The notes: generated from the sequence alone by a model not told the origin. Positions 1 through 13,230 are shown, numbered from the stretch's first letter. The stretch is DNA of 64,000 nucleotides from Mastigias papua (GCA_964019165.1 OZ025271.1:12317759-12381758), one strand, 5' to 3'. Program-made: numbers and translations.

Positions 1-2140
1 GAGAGTATAGCTGAGGGGAGATAGAAAAGACAATTGACAAAATGCTGCTGTGACCACTGACATGATGAACAACTCTAGGAGGCTGCTTGGTCTAATGAAG
101 TCCAAAATTGGAAAAACGAATAAATTACAACAGGGGATGAAATTTTATAGATAGAAGACAGTGATCTGAGACAGCCATGGCCTTCTCCTTGCTAAGAGAC
201 TTTAATGCAATTTGTCACTGTAGAAATGGAAGATTAAAATGAAGATGAAAATTAGACAAGGTCATTATCATTAAACAGTGACAGAGCAACTGTCACCAAT
301 AGCGAAGACAATAATGAATAGTGAAGCAATGTCTTTTCTACAGATTCCAACACTTTCTTTTTTTCGGGGGGGGGGATAAAATAACTTAGACAACTCGTTT
401 AGTAGGAGTGCTAATTGTGTCAATATCATGCCATTTAATCTCAGGGATGTGTGGTGCTTCAAGTAATCTTTGCAACAACTGTAGCTTCAATGGAACATTG
501 ACCTGCCACAATAATTTTGTAAAGAGTCAAGACCAGTCAGAGATTGCTAAAGAATGACACATTATCATAGAAAACTTCTCGTCTGTTGAAGATCATACAA
601 ACATTGACATACCCGCAATCATGCAAAGTAATCACACGGGATAATCAATAGGAGAATGCACTCCCATTTAAGGATGTTTCGCTACCAAATTAGGAATAGT
701 GTGTAACTATAGTCATACTGAACCAGCACTGATAATAACGAACATTAACAGTGAGAATATCTGCAAATAGTCCTGTGTCAGCTAATGCTAAGATCTAATA
801 CCAAACTTTAGAAAAGTGATTCATCTCTAAACCTAATATTACTTGTATTCTTAATAAGACTGCTTATGTACTGCTGGCCCTTTTGGGATAGTATACTCTC
901 AAACTAAGAAGGTCAGTAGAGCCAAATTGACAAGCAGCATTGATCACCATTTCGAAGTAAGATTTTGTCCTACAGATGTCATATTCCATCAATAATTGTT
1001 TCTTTTCTAAAAATATCATTTCAAGCCACTTTTGTTCTTTTAATAATTTATCATTACAAGAATGCTAGCTGCAATGGTAAAACATTTTGCCACCATCATT
1101 TTGTAAAGTGCGAAGACCACCTAGAGAATGGTAAACAAGAAAAAATTGCTATGGAAACCCTTTGGCTGTTAAAGTTCCTACTTAGACTTCTGCTTGTCAA
1201 TAGACTTTTGTATATCATTGAGCTGATTTTCTTCAGAATTTTTTTAGGGGCTTTTATATCAATCCAAAATTGTCCACAGAGTTGTATTCTCCACACCCCC
1301 CCCAAGTGCCACTGGAAAGGTTTTCATACCTTGTCTAAGTCTAAACCGTCCCGATATCCAGAATTATACATGACTAGTCCCGTAGTGCAAATTTCAAAGC
1401 TTAGTTTTTTAATTTACATTCAAATATTCTGCACTTGCTAGTTAAAATCAGTGAGAGTTGGAAACTGGGGAGCTTTTGGAGGTGGCAGAAACCCACTGAA
1501 AATGCCCTTATCAAAAAAGTTCTCGTCAAATACTTCATAAGTTATATATGTGTTCATATATGTATTTAATACTTATATCTATTTATGTTATATATATATT
1601 TATTTAAATGCTATAAATTCACATGTTAAATGCACCTCCCCTCGAATAAGCCACGATCCCAGATGATGCTGAAAATGTGATAAATACTAATGCCTAAATT
1701 TAGACTCTTCTTATGATATGAAGAGCTAAAAAGTTCTGATAAACTTTTCACAAAGCATGTGTTAAGTAACTGTGTGAGCTCCCATCCCTCCAATAAGTCT
1801 TCCTCTCAAATAAGACCCTATTCAGAAGCATCAAAAATAAATAAGCCCCTTAGGCCTAATTTGGTGATTTAAGGTAATGCTTCTCCCCTTTAATAATAAA
1901 AACAATAGCTGTATCAGGCCGTATCTTCGTGTTTCATTTCTGATGGAATGGGAATTCTGTTTGGATCGAAAACAGACAAACAGGCTCAATAAGCCATAGC
2001 ATCAAAACACTTATGACGAAAATGGGCAAAGGATTAATAACAATATTGGACCAACAGCTTTCAAAGGAACATTTGAGGGTATTGTCCAAATTCAGAAGCA
2101 AGTATTAAACCCTTAATCTGAAAATGGTGATAAGAAAAGG
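1..2140. other. No supported gene; AT-rich repeat remains
   Basis: I see no gene here. Around 1636-1860 there are several fragments of the C-rich AATAAGCC motif (a family also seen near 11.57, 16.2, 46.7 and 47.1 kb), which looks like an old inverted-repeat element. A reading frame at 965-1441 is broken earlier in the duplicate copy, which argues against coding. Confidence 0.6.
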
Positions 2141-2146
2141 AGAACA

Positions 2147-2830
<684 letters not shown>

Positions 2831-3149
2831 CAATGGTTTTCCTAATAGCCAAATATTGAAGCAAAAGTTGGATAAGGAAAAGCAGCAACAGAAAAACAAC
2901 CAGCAGTTTGAACTCTGGTGCTATATGAGAATGCTATAGATAAGCTGTGTTGAGAGATTTATGAATGAGGACATCAAACTTTGTGTTCATCTAACTAAGA
3001 GATTGCTAGATACAACAGTAAAGAAGAAACATTCTTATATATGAAGCGGACAGAAAAGGTAATCACTGGGAAAGGAAAAAATATTGTAAAGAACAGATTG
3101 CTTCAGAGTGAAGGGCATTTAATAGGAAGGTTAAAAGATAAAAAATCAC

Positions 3150-3310
3150 TTGTAGATGTGTTTGACTTGATGCTCGAAAGTCGTTTCAGCTCTTCACTTT
3201 CTCTTGCCACAATTCCATCTACTGTAGCAATTGCTGAGAGATCTTTCCAGTTCCGATCAACTACAACATATTTCAGACTTGTCATGGCTACACATGCTAT
3301 CAAATATTGA
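3150..3310 (+). pseudogene. hAT transposase C-terminal (dimerisation domain) relic, copy 1
   Basis: The plus-strand frame that ends at the TGA at 3308 contains TIPSTVAIAERSF followed by an RSTTTYFRLVM segment. This matches the hAT-family C-terminal dimerisation domain, whose usual form has hydrophobic residues, a (S/N)ASAERSF core, then a KTYLRSTM-like segment. Copy 2 reads TVANAERSF, closer to the consensus. Only about 40 recognisable residues remain, no DDE core is visible, and no terminal repeats were identified. Confidence 0.55.
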
Positions 3311-4597
3311 AGAAAAATGCATTGCTTATAAGAACAAAATGGTATCAGTGGTTGCATGGTTGAAAGATGTTTGAAATTGGAGAGACGAGTGAAGGAGAGC
3401 AGGATTCAGAATGTAGTTGGTAGAATAAAGTGCTCTCAAACATACGTGACCCTCTCTAGGCTATAAGATGTTAGTGAAATTTGTTACCATGGAAATAGCA
3501 GATTAATATGAAGAGGGGCATTAGACAAGATCATCATCATCAAAGAGTGATAGAGCAATTGTCGCCAACAATAAAGACATCTTCAGCATTGTAAGTATTT
3601 TTGATGAATTAAAAGACAGTTTCATAGGCATCACTAGGAATTGGCCGATCAAAACGTAAATGATACGCTCCTTTGCAATATTCAACAAGTGCATAAGCTT
3701 CACTTGTCTACACAAAATAGAAACTTAATATAGGCAAAGGGCGTTCTTCAAAATGATGATTTACGCTTTAGGAAAAACTGTCAAATAAATGCACTACAAA
3801 TGCTACCTTTATATCAGCTACTGCATCACAAATTAAATGCAACAGCCTCCAAACCTAAAATCACGGATTCTTTTATGCATGCACTGATGTCATTTTCTTG
3901 CCATATTTAATGCTACTGGCCACTTAAGGCAATTCTGGACTTTATGCCATTTCATATCACTTTTACAAATTTCTTTGTATTCTTTAGTACACAATTGTTG
4001 CATAGTCAATAAAGAAACGTAAAAAATTATAGTTATCTTTGAAAGTAGAGAGGAAGCTTAACCCCTCCTGGAGTTCCCTTCATTTATGGTTCTGCTTTGC
4101 CCTAAGGTTTTCGGTAAAACCGCTGGTACCATTCAAAATATATTCAACGGGCATATAACGCAAACAATGATGGTCTTTTTCAATTAAAAAAGGTGACAAT
4201 CAAGGCTTTAGTAGTACTACAAACAACCAATAATATATCCCACAGTTCTGTTGGTGAATTGTTGGGAATGGCTTCAGAACAAACTTGAGAGAAATTTTAT
4301 GAAGTTCTTACTAGTTTTAGTACTGGCAAAAGACCACGCTCAGAAAATTTAGCATCCAGTACTGATAGTTGAGAAAACTGAGATCATTTCAGCAAAATAT
4401 TGTTTACATGTCAATGTACTTCTGAGCATATACATCATAATCTAATGTTTTTCTGTTATTCTTATCTCTAGACTTCTTAGGAACAGTACTGCGCTTTTAA
4501 ATTAGATCCAAACTGAAGTATTTCAATGAAAGTCGCCTGCTGTGTATTCCTAGATCTTCAAATTTAACGTGCTTATTTAAATAAAACTTTCTTAAGG
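3311..4597. other. No gene seen
   Basis: This AT-rich stretch is shared with copy 2. Only short chance frames are present; no repeat or splice-site pattern stands out. Confidence 0.6.
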
Positions 4598-5012
4598 CCC
4601 TGATACACGGTAAGATATTCATAAGATATGAGGAGACAGAATCTCTTTTCGTTGCTATTGATGCCTGTGTTGCCGCAAACATGAGGAGTAGAAAAGGAAA
4701 ACATGCAATAAAAGAAAAGAATGTGGACCGAAGACATTTTGTCAGTGTTTCTGCTGTTTACTCCTGATTGACGTGGAATATGCCACCAGAAATGTACTCT
4801 CGCTCGTGAGCCATGAAATATTTTCAAATGCAAAGATGGTTGCAGTGCATAACTCAATCGGAAGCTTCTCATATTTCATCAGATATTCTGATTTTAGTCC
4901 TAATCCTTCTAGAAATATCTTTTTCACGTTACACAAGAAAGATATTCTTAAGATATCTTATCCCTCATTATGTGATCAGGTTTCAAATCGAATATCTGAC
5001 CGTGTATCAGGG
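4598..5012. mobile_element. MITE-like element with 23-bp terminal inverted repeats
   Basis: The ends are inverted copies: CCCTGATACACGGT then AAGATATTC at 4598-4620, matched at 4990-5012 with one mismatch. The interior holds further imperfect inverted segments with ATAAGATA motifs, and there is no coding sequence of its own. No convincing target duplication is visible. The copy at 63758 onward is cut by the window end. Confidence 0.7.
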
Positions 5013-6480
5013 ATATGAGAAGCTTCCGATGGAGCCATGTACTGCAACCCCTTCATTAATAGTCAAGCCTTGGCCTAAAATAGTTAGTAAAATTTGTTGG
5101 TATGAATTTCTTGTTAGTTTTATGTAGACCAGAAAACTATGGGGTCTTCATATTCAAAATCTAGTACTGTTTGTTGACACAAATTGAGATCATGCTACCA
5201 AAGTTCTTTGTTCGTATTTTCTTGCTCTATGCAATCTGCTACCAATTCAATTGCTTCTAATCTCATATCCCCAGGTAGTTCCCTTTGTTGTTATAATATA
5301 GCTCTAATTCTAAGCACTTCGCACATTTTATTTCAATGGAATGGAATATTTTTTTGTTGCAAGACCCCTAGGAAGAAGTCACTTGTCTTTAGGTATCTTT
5401 TGCACAATGTAAAATGGTTTACCTGTAACTGAAGATGATTGAGGATACAATGGAAACATGCTCTACAAGCTTAAATCTATCATCGTTCTTTTGAGTCTAT
5501 ATTTCTAAACTGAGATCAGTTGTTAACAAAAGCAGGTATTTGTCAGTGTGTTCTGAGGATACCATCATAATCCAAAGAGTGCCTATCACTCCCTTCCCCA
5601 TAAAATTCTTAGGCAAACTGCACTTATTCAAATCAGATCTTAATTGAAATTTTTCTCTAAGAAACTCGAATCTACATGAAATAGCTTGGGTTGCCATCTC
5701 AATCTCAACCATCAAATTGTACGTGTGCACTTACATAAGACATTCTCAGTGACACCAAAACTAACTTGTGCTAGGGGTTTTTACCGTACAAACATGTAAA
5801 GGAGTGGAAGACTACCTATGAAAAAACAACTATGATAATAGAGTAACTTGCTGGATGAACGAAAAATACATCCTACAAAACCACTTGCGTTAGAATGAAA
5901 CATCATAAATGATTTCTACAAAAAAGGTACTTCTGAGTTCAAATGTGATGTGCTTTTTTACAGCAAGTATTTCCACGTTGAACATAAAATAGAAATAGAC
6001 GAGAAGGACAAAGCAGTGAACCTGGCTTTAAAACAAGCCTTAGATGCACAAAGATGTAAAGTAACCACTAGAGATAAACCATATAGGCCAGACTGAACTA
6101 GAGCCAGGAATACACTATAACTCCCTAATGATCATTGCACTTGACAAAGGGCGATGGTCACTGGCGTGCTGATGGGTGGGGCGGGGGCATTGGGCTCTCT
6201 ATGAAATTGTATGAAAGTTTGATCATCCAGCAAAAACATCCAGTGTGAATTGGGGAGTTTGACCAAAGTTATACAGGCAATTTAATTATTCTGTTAGTCA
6301 TGCTTGGTCATAGCTGGCTCTCCTTTTGCCTTTTTCCAAATAATTTGCTGTTACTAGCAACTGTTAAAGTTCGTCAAAAATGACACAGTTTGTCACTTTT
6401 TTTCGTTCGTTTCCCTAAGCGAAATTGTCCAGGCACATCACTGTTGGAATGCACTTACTCATTGAACATATCTGACAATT
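5013..6480. other. No gene seen
   Basis: Only short frames without recognisable motifs are present. I found no inverted repeat or exon pattern I can defend. Confidence 0.55.
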
Positions 6481-6489
6481 TTGTAACTT

Positions 6490-6610
6490 TAGTAGAAGCA
6501 GCAGGGTTTGGAAGAAATGAAAAGTGAAAGTGCGAGAGAATAACCGACCCGAGCGGGATTCGAATGTTGTAACTCTTGCATCATGGACTCTTGAGTAATA
6601 TATGGCATTT
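6490..6610 (-). mobile_element. Possible tRNA-derived SINE fragment
   Basis: On the minus strand, ATTCGAATCCCGCTCGGGTCG-like sequence near 6540-6566 resembles a tRNA T-arm (box B, GTTCGAATCCCG) as found in the 3' half of tRNA-derived SINE heads. A clear box A and cloverleaf are not visible, so this is not called as a tRNA gene. Confidence 0.3.
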
Positions 6611-7039
6611 TCAATCTGAACTCGAAAAAGATAAGCATCAGAAACAATGAAAATTTATAATCATCTGCGATTCTGTGATTTTGCAGTGCAGAAGAGACAG
6701 TCCATAGAATCCACCTTTCCTCCAATCTCCTATGCATTTACTGTGAGTTCTTGTTTTCGAGTTTTCACCATAGTCAGTGGAATGTAGAAGAGCTCTTCAG
6801 TGGGGTGTCATCAAATGAAAGTTATCAACAACTTAAAAAGGCAAAAAAATTACCGACAAAGCGACATAACTACCGACAATTCACCATCTCTCTGGCAATT
6901 TTCAACAAAGAACCACAGGGTTACAAAGGTTACGTGAACAGTGGGGAGTTATCACAAACCCATCCCTTACTTCCCATCCCTTACTTCAGCACGACCATGG
7001 TTATAGTTCTAGTTGCTTGTCATCAGCTTGAGTTGCACC
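6611..7039. other. No gene seen
   Basis: Short frames only. A tandem pair of the ten-base motif CATCCCTTAC at 6960-6985 is the only structure noticed. Confidence 0.5.
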
Positions 7040-7312
7040 AATGCACACTTATTCCCATGAACAAATCACAGCTTTTACAGAATATGTGATATCAGGGTAG
7101 TTAACTTAGAAATTGCAATTGAAAGCAAATGTTTATTTAAAATGAGGGAAGCTGAGCATATCCAATGGTTCATTTTTCAATGATGACTGAAAATGATGAA
7201 AATAAAGTATCATGTTCTCTCGGATATATTGTCATGAATGAAGAATTCTTCAATGACCACTTAAAAGAAATTGTGTATTCCAGGCTTAAGGATGCTTTGA
7301 TACTCACTCAGC

Positions 7313-7444
7313 TCAAAAGTTAGCCCTGAATACTGTCAGCGAGGAAGCTACCCACTGTGAATTTTGTTTGCAGAGGCGGAAAACACCAAAGATAATGCCT
7401 ATCACAATGAGGATGATGACACTGATGATGACCAAGAATCATAA
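7313..7444 (-). pseudogene. Second copy of the transmembrane exon (probably non-functional splice acceptor)
   Basis: The minus-strand frame encodes LVIISVIILIVIGIIFGVF then RLCK, a single hydrophobic helix followed by a basic residue, as in a type I membrane protein. It is the duplicate of the exon at 7941-8044. Where the other copy has a good acceptor (ACTAAG before the exon), this copy has ACTAAA, so the AG is lost. The frame runs through the position of the other copy's stop to a TGA at 7313. It may be a decayed exon or one used with another acceptor. Confidence 0.45.
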
Positions 7445-7530
7445 TTTAGTGTGGAATGGGTTTGAAAATGACATCATTAATATAAAAGTATTAAACATGA
7501 ACTAAAATAACCATTGCACATTTAACTCAC

Positions 7531-7554
7531 CAATCTTTTCTTTCTGTATTCGTT
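7531..7554 (-). CDS. 24-nt exon, copy of 8130-8153
   Basis: This minus-strand exon is bounded by TTTTCAG and GTGAGT and is exactly 24 nt. In phase 1 it reads E/G-RIQKEKI. It is the tandem duplicate of the exon at 8130-8153, with two or three substitutions. The intact splice sites suggest it could still be used, but the transmembrane exon next to it has lost its acceptor AG. Confidence 0.4.
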
Positions 7555-7940
7555 CTGAAAACAAAGTTTAATGATTATATATTTCATGCAATCACCTTAA
7601 ATCACAACAATGCAAACTTATACCAATGAACGAATCGCAGCTTTTACAGAAATTCCCATGCCTGGTTAGTTAATTTAGAAATCGTAATTGAAAGCAAATG
7701 TTTATTTACAATAAGGAAAGCTGAACATATCATGTACTTTAGAATGTGCTGTCAATTTGTAATGATCATTAGAAATCAATATTCTATTCCAAGCTTATGG
7801 CTGCTTTGATGCTCACTCAGGAAGAGTTGGTACATGCACAAAACGGAATCGAAATTAAAACATGACAAATGCCAACAGCTATGGTGTCTGTAATAGACAA
7901 ATCTCTCAAAAGTTAGGCTTTAATAATGTCAGTGAGGTAG

Positions 7941-8044
7941 CTACCAATTGAGTGAATGTGGTTTGCAAAAGAGGAAAACGCCAAAGGTAATGCCAATGAC
8001 CATGAGGATGATGACACTGATAACAATCGTGATTATAATGACAA
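7941..8044 (-). CDS. Transmembrane exon of a probable small type I membrane protein
   Basis: On the minus strand, after a pyrimidine-rich tract and ACTAAG acceptor, a phase-1 frame encodes about 26 uninterrupted hydrophobic residues (VVIIITIVISVIILMVIGIT then FGVFLF), followed by CKPHSLNW and a TAG stop. Hydrophobicity, a short charged tail and a stop fit a terminal transmembrane exon. A GTAGCT just before the stop could act as a donor leading to more tail exons. Upstream minus-strand exons at 8130, 8492 and 8867 share phase 1 and would join to it. I do not recognise the family. Confidence 0.5.
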
Positions 8045-8129
8045 CTTAGTGTAAAATGGAAATGGAAAGCTTTCATTGATATCAACGGATCAAACATGAG
8101 CTAAGATACATATTGCACATTTAACTCAC

Positions 8130-8153
8130 CAATCTTTGCTTTCTGTATTCGCT
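8130..8153 (-). CDS. 24-nt phase-1 exon
   Basis: This minus-strand exon is flanked by TTTCCAG and GTGAGT. In phase 1 it encodes ERIQKAKI plus a split glycine. Being 24 nt and phase-symmetric, it could be skipped without frame loss. It lies directly upstream of the transmembrane exon at 7941-8044. Confidence 0.45.
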
Positions 8154-8332
8154 CTGGAAACAAAAGTACATGACCATATAGTTAATCATATAGTGTTTGA
8201 TGATTTATTTATTAAATTTAATACAAAAGATTTCAAAAAGCTGGAGATTTAAGTGCATAATAATAAAGTTAAAGTACGCTTCTAATAAACCGTGGGGGAA
8301 ATTTTCCAAAATGTAGGCCTACAAGTGTTAAA

Positions 8333-8470
8333 TCTGGAATTATGAATCAAACTAATCCGATATGAATCTATATTAATCTGATATAAATCTGTACTAATCT
8401 GATCGGGATCCAAGCGAAACTGATATGAACTTAAACCAATCTACAATGAATCTAAACTAATCCGATGATA
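8333..8470. repeat. Degenerate minisatellite, AATCTGATATGAATCTA-like units
   Basis: A roughly 18-22 bp motif of the type AATC(T/C)GATATGAATCTA recurs about six times with variation. It lies in the putative intron between the 24-nt exons at 8130 and 8492. Confidence 0.7.
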
Positions 8471-8491
8471 AGACCTCAAACTCAAACTTAC

Positions 8492-8515
8492 CTTTTTCCT
8501 CCTCTGTGTAATTGC
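8492..8515 (-). CDS. 24-nt phase-1 exon
   Basis: This minus-strand exon is bounded by TTTTAG and GTAAGT and reads GNYTEEEK in phase 1, with an N-x-T glycosylation sequon. Its size and phase equal those of the exons at 8130 and 7531, suggesting cassette-style exons in one transcript. Confidence 0.45.
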
Positions 8516-8866
8516 CTAAAACAAAATACTCTCATAATATATAACAGTACAGTTGTACATGTCAAGTTAAATATCTCAAAGGGAACTGCAAGTTTATTTT
8601 CACAAACAGAATTTCATTTAGACTACTAATTAGCTGCCGTAAACAAAGGAGTACATATATCACTCAGCGTTTATGCTATGATATAGCTTGGTCATAACGG
8701 AACTTTACCCTTCATGATATCAGCAGCAAATTTCCTTTACTCAGCTACATGATGTCACTTAAGGGATTATTATATTCATTTAACTTTACATTCATTCTGA
8801 ATGATCATTGATAGTTATATTTGCATTGAATCTGAAAAGCATCTGAATCACAAAGTTATTACTTAC

Positions 8867-8950
8867 CATGATTGGAAACACAACCAATGTCCCCGACAAT
8901 AACGGTGGCCCCATCTGATGCGCTAATCGAAGTGATTGGCCTATTTGTCA
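8867..8950 (-). CDS. 84-nt phase-1 exon of a probable secreted or membrane protein
   Basis: This minus-strand exon lies between TTTGTAG and GTAAGT. It is noticeably GC-richer than its surroundings. Two of three frames are closed; the open one is phase 1 and encodes TNRPITSISASDGATVIVGD followed by IGCVSNHG. Symmetric phase-1 exons are typical of extracellular parts of animal receptors. It would splice to the 24-nt exons at 8492 and 8130 and then the transmembrane exon. I do not recognise the domain. Upstream exons are uncertain; a possible signal-peptide exon is at 25102-25150. Confidence 0.5.
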
Positions 8951-9114
8951 CTACAAACAAGGAAGCTATATTCAGAGAATTTACATATTTGACTCGCACA
9001 CCAACTAAAGACCTGACAAGCATAAAGTGAACTGATACATTTTACATGAAGCACAAGATGCAACATCACTAGGCTGACATCAGTCAAGATGTTATGCAAA
9101 CAGTTGGTCAAGTA

Positions 9115-9784
9115 CAGTTGACATCCGCTATCTCAAACCTTCACGGGGCCCAATAACCTGTTCAACATAGCGAATTTTAGAGATATTACAGAATGTTAGA
9201 GTCAAATTATTGAAAAACCTCTGAAATTATAAAAATTAGTCACATTTCTACTTCATTGCCAGTATATGCATGCTTTCCCCCATGAACTCCAACAAATAGT
9301 TATGTAAACCATTGTTGACCTAATTCTATAGATAACTAAAAGATGCAAATAATGGGAGATCTTATAGATCTGAAAAGTAAAGGGCCAAAATGAAAGATAT
9401 TGAAAAAAGTAAAATATTACGAACAAGAGCAAATAAGCATATCATGTTTTCTTACAAAATAGTTCTTGGAAATGATCATGTTTACTTTTTAAAGAACTCT
9501 TCGATACTTAAATCATCAAACGTTCGAATGTTTTCATTTGCCAAAGACAAGTAGACTTGTGTTGCTCTTTTTAACTTTGATCAGAAAATTCGATATATAC
9601 GGTATTTCCGACACACGGGACCACGAAAATTGTTCGAGATAGTGAAAAGTTCGAGATATAGGAGTTCGATGTATCCAACGTTATTTATAAGGAAATATTA
9701 ACTCAAAACTCAGGGGATTTAAAAAATCATTTGACATGGCGAAACTTCGAGATAAACCGCATGTGGGATAGTGGATCTCGACTG
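9115..9784. mobile_element. Short Tc1/mariner-type element flanked by TA
   Basis: The ends are imperfect inverted repeats starting CAGTTGACATCCGCTATC on the left and, read inward from the right, CAGTCGAGATCCACTATC. Both are flanked by TA (9113-9114 and 9785-9786), the target duplicated by Tc1/mariner/pogo elements. The interior has several TTCGAGATA motifs in both orientations and no transposase frame, so it is non-autonomous. Confidence 0.55.
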
Positions 9785-12700
9785 TATTTTACTGTATGTA
9801 AGGAGAGAGATGCTACGAAGTGGAACATTTGGGATGTGGCAAACTCGAGAAGAAGGAATTGCTATACAATACTAAGAAAAATGGAACAGAGCATACCTAT
9901 GTCCCTCTGCCTTCCGAACATCTTCAATATTTTGTCCATTCCTAAAAGTAGACACAAGAAACGTAAAAAGAAAAATTATTAACTATTCACAGCTGCACCA
10001 TAAATGAAATTCTCATATAATTTTATACACAATATTCAGCTCTTATAAAGGAAATGCTCATAAGAACTAAGCAAATGGTAACACTGTGAGTATCGAAGTT
10101 GATTCAAGACAATCCAAGGTGATCCTGTACGAGACTTGAATCCTGCACGAGACTTGAACCCTGCATGAGACTTGAATCCTGCATGAGACTTGAATCCTGC
10201 ACGAGACTTGTATCAAACCAAGTAACGCCTCCAGATTACTTATGACCTCTCAGTTACGAGATAGGACTTTAACAGACACCAAATCTAGACTGCAACTCTT
10301 TGATACAACTTACTTCTAAACAATATCTCTATGAGATTCAAAAAGATGAATGAACTATATAGATTGTGTTAAATTTTGGGCTTCATAATTTGACTATTCA
10401 GTGTAGACCCAGAGGAGGACGCTTGAAGGGATGAGGAGGGTAGTCACCCCACCCCTACTAATCTAACAGAATGCATACAAGGTGAACTAAAAAGAACACC
10501 AATTAATAAAAATGTTTGTCTGAGACCTGCAGCAAGGCTCTCTTAACAATATAAGAGTTGATGCATAAAACCAGATGCAGTAAATTTACTAGTGGTTATC
10601 TCTTGATAAGTTTCTAATTTACAAAGTTTAATGGAATGAAGGTACTTTAAACATTTGGAATTTAGTACCTATCCAACCCAGGGGTGGACTTTGTATGTGT
10701 TGGGTGCGACAGTCAAATGCTCTTCGTTTACTCGGTAAATTACTATTTCATTACACAGAAATATAGGAACTGCATAGAGCAGACCAGTATTTAGGTGAAT
10801 CATGTTTACCCACAGGGGTAAACTATGCACGTAAATACTCTCCAATGTTTAAAAAATGCTGTGACAAGCTGCATTCAATAGAAGATATCGTAAGAACTAT
10901 TGAAGCTTCAGACAAGAATATCAATGACATCATCAGTCCCTATCTATCTAAAACAAATGTATCTCTATATTCAGAAAGGGGGTTTACAGATATTCTGTAA
11001 GTGTGCAGTCCCTAAATCTTCCCCAATTAAACAACGGTGCACACCTTCACTTTCACTATATCAAATGCAATATCAAGCTTCACTGCCAAATCCAGGGATG
11101 GTGCCCCGAATTTATAGCTAGCAGGAAGGGCTGAAATACTTTGTGTAATGATGTAGGGCAACACACCACAGCTGGAACTAACAGGGGGAAATGGTTTTCA
11201 AATTTCATCCCCTAGAATAAAATGGCATCTCGGAAGATTTGCATTAGAGAGGAAATAAGACCATAAATAGAAAAAATGGGGTGCCCAGGCCACCTATGGA
11301 AAGGCTTTCCGATATATCAATATCAAAAAATACTTCCTGAAGAATTAACAGAACAGTACAAGAGCCCTATAAATGCTAATGAAAACCGGTTGAGGAAAGG
11401 AGACACTTTGAAGTTGATCTAGCAGTCTCTGACAATTTCGCATCATCCATAGTTATAGTAAATAACATCATTACATTCTCTAAACCTTCATACACATATA
11501 ATTACCATAATGATTGGATTAAGTCCCCGGGGCTGTCTCGTTAGAAGCGATTTTGTGAGTGTGGGCTTATTCGAGGGGGGCCTATTAAATTAGAATTCCT
11601 TAGTTATACCAACGAGAATACCTTATGCAATTTCTCAATATAGACTATTTTTCAATAGTAGGTAAATCATTATTCCTTCCGACAGAAAAATACAGATCTC
11701 TAATACTTCACCAAATAAAACGTGCTCAATGGTTATACCTTACAGCTAGCGCTGCCATTGGACAACATTCCTATTTTGGCTATTACCATTGGTAAGCATT
11801 AAATTGTTGTTTCTTAACGGTGAAAAGGGATTTCTCTATCTATATGGCATGGTCTGGCACTGACGGAAGAGTGTTGACTCAAAATCGTGCTCGGTCTGTA
11901 ACTGAACAAAGCTCGTATATGGAAAAGACAAACTGACATTTGGATGTAATGTATATCTGACAACAGTATGCAACCGCTGATAATTTTGAACCACTTGCAA
12001 CAAAACACTCGCTATGTCTATATGAAGCATTGAATAGTTCTATTGATAGTTGGCTGTGCAATGACTGTGCAGGAATAGTTAAATAACCAATCAGAGCTCA
12101 ACGTCACGTGATTTCAATTGCTGTAGTGTTATAGTGTCAGTATATCATTCGAATCTATCAGTTCAATTTGAAACACACCCACCCCTCCCCTCTTAAATCA
12201 CAGCAACCCTAACCTTCATATGCACAAGATCTAATCTAAGAACGGTCATTCCAGCGGCAAAACCAAAACATGAAAAATGACATGTAGCCATCAATTCTAT
12301 ATTCCTATTGTTACTAAATGATGGTATCACAGAGGTGGGGAAGTGAGGTCCTTTATTACAAAGTGAAGACTTTTAGGGGGCTAAGATTATTTCCAATGAT
12401 ATTGTAAACAGGTATTAAACAACCGTTCAAAAGAAGCTGCAAGAATGTTGAAATGATAACACTGAAAAAATGTCAATATCATCTATTTAGCCTCATAATA
12501 TTACTTTCTGTTCATTTTCATTGTTGTTTCTTCATGATAAAGTCAAATCATTTTAGATAACTTAAACTTAAATCGTCTTAACAAAATAATGATAATCCCA
12601 ATTAATAAAGCCAATAAATCCTAATAAATAAAGCTAACAAAAGAGATGCTAACAACCTCGATAATAAACAGGAGATCATTCATAACATAACTTGTTCACG

Positions 12701-13230
12701 CAGTTAAACAACATATATCATAGAGACAAACATTTTCCTCATACATAACCCATTTTGATCGATAACTTTTGTCATCAATCCGGATTGCAGAGTGAGGCCT
12801 TTCGCAAAGAGATATCAAGTACCCACGAGCAAAAGATCACGTGTACAAGTGTGCAAATGGTCTCAGGTGTGTACTTTAAGTACGTATACACGTGACTTAT
12901 TGGCCTACGCGCTTTTCAAAATAAGACCATTACAGTTATTTCTGTTGTTTTCTAACTTCCAAAAGCCTATCAACAAGATGCACGACAATGGTTTCTTTAT
13001 TATTTGAAAGCTCGCAAATGTTTAAATTAACCAACCGAACCATGCCCTATCGACTTGTAACACCCTGTCACGCCCATACTTTGTGTACAATAACAATCAA
13101 TCTTTAGTGTGCAGTCGCCAAACTCTGCAGTTTGTGCATCAAATAAACCGAAATAAACTTCTTACTGCATATGCCATGGCCTGACATTTCTCACCAAACA
13201 ATCGTTCAATTGGTTAACCCCATGCACGTT
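9785..13230. other. No gene seen (apart from the 18-bp minisatellite)
   Basis: I find no supported exon. Near 11563-11600 is a CTTATTCGAGGGG fragment of the repeat family also seen at 1.6, 16.2 and 46.7 kb. Short frames at 9731-9982 and around 11.8-12.06 kb have no recognisable motif. Confidence 0.5.
10124..10213. repeat. 18-bp minisatellite, five copies
   Basis: Five head-to-tail copies of CCTGCACGAGACTTGAAT with one or two substitutions each occupy exactly 90 bp. No coding role is apparent. Confidence 0.95.

Larger units (their letters stand above)
7040..8170. repeat. Tandem duplication, about 570-600 bp unit, carrying a 24-nt exon and a transmembrane exon
   Basis: Unit 1 (about 7040-7610) and unit 2 (about 7611-8170) align along their length. 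Shared landmarks are GCAGCTTTTACAGA-like sequence, GAAAGCAAATGTTTATTTA, the transmembrane-coding block and the small exon next to a CTCAC splice donor complement. The units differ at many sites, so the duplication is not recent. The embedded minus-strand exons are listed separately. Confidence 0.8.

Noticed and set aside
965..1441. 158-codon plus-strand frame in duplication copy 1
   Set aside because: The homologous frame in copy 2 is cut short at 60669 by frame changes, and no domain is recognisable.
6540..6566. tRNA gene
   Set aside because: Only a T-arm-like segment is present; no acceptor stem, D arm or anticodon arm can be folded, so at most a SINE fragment.
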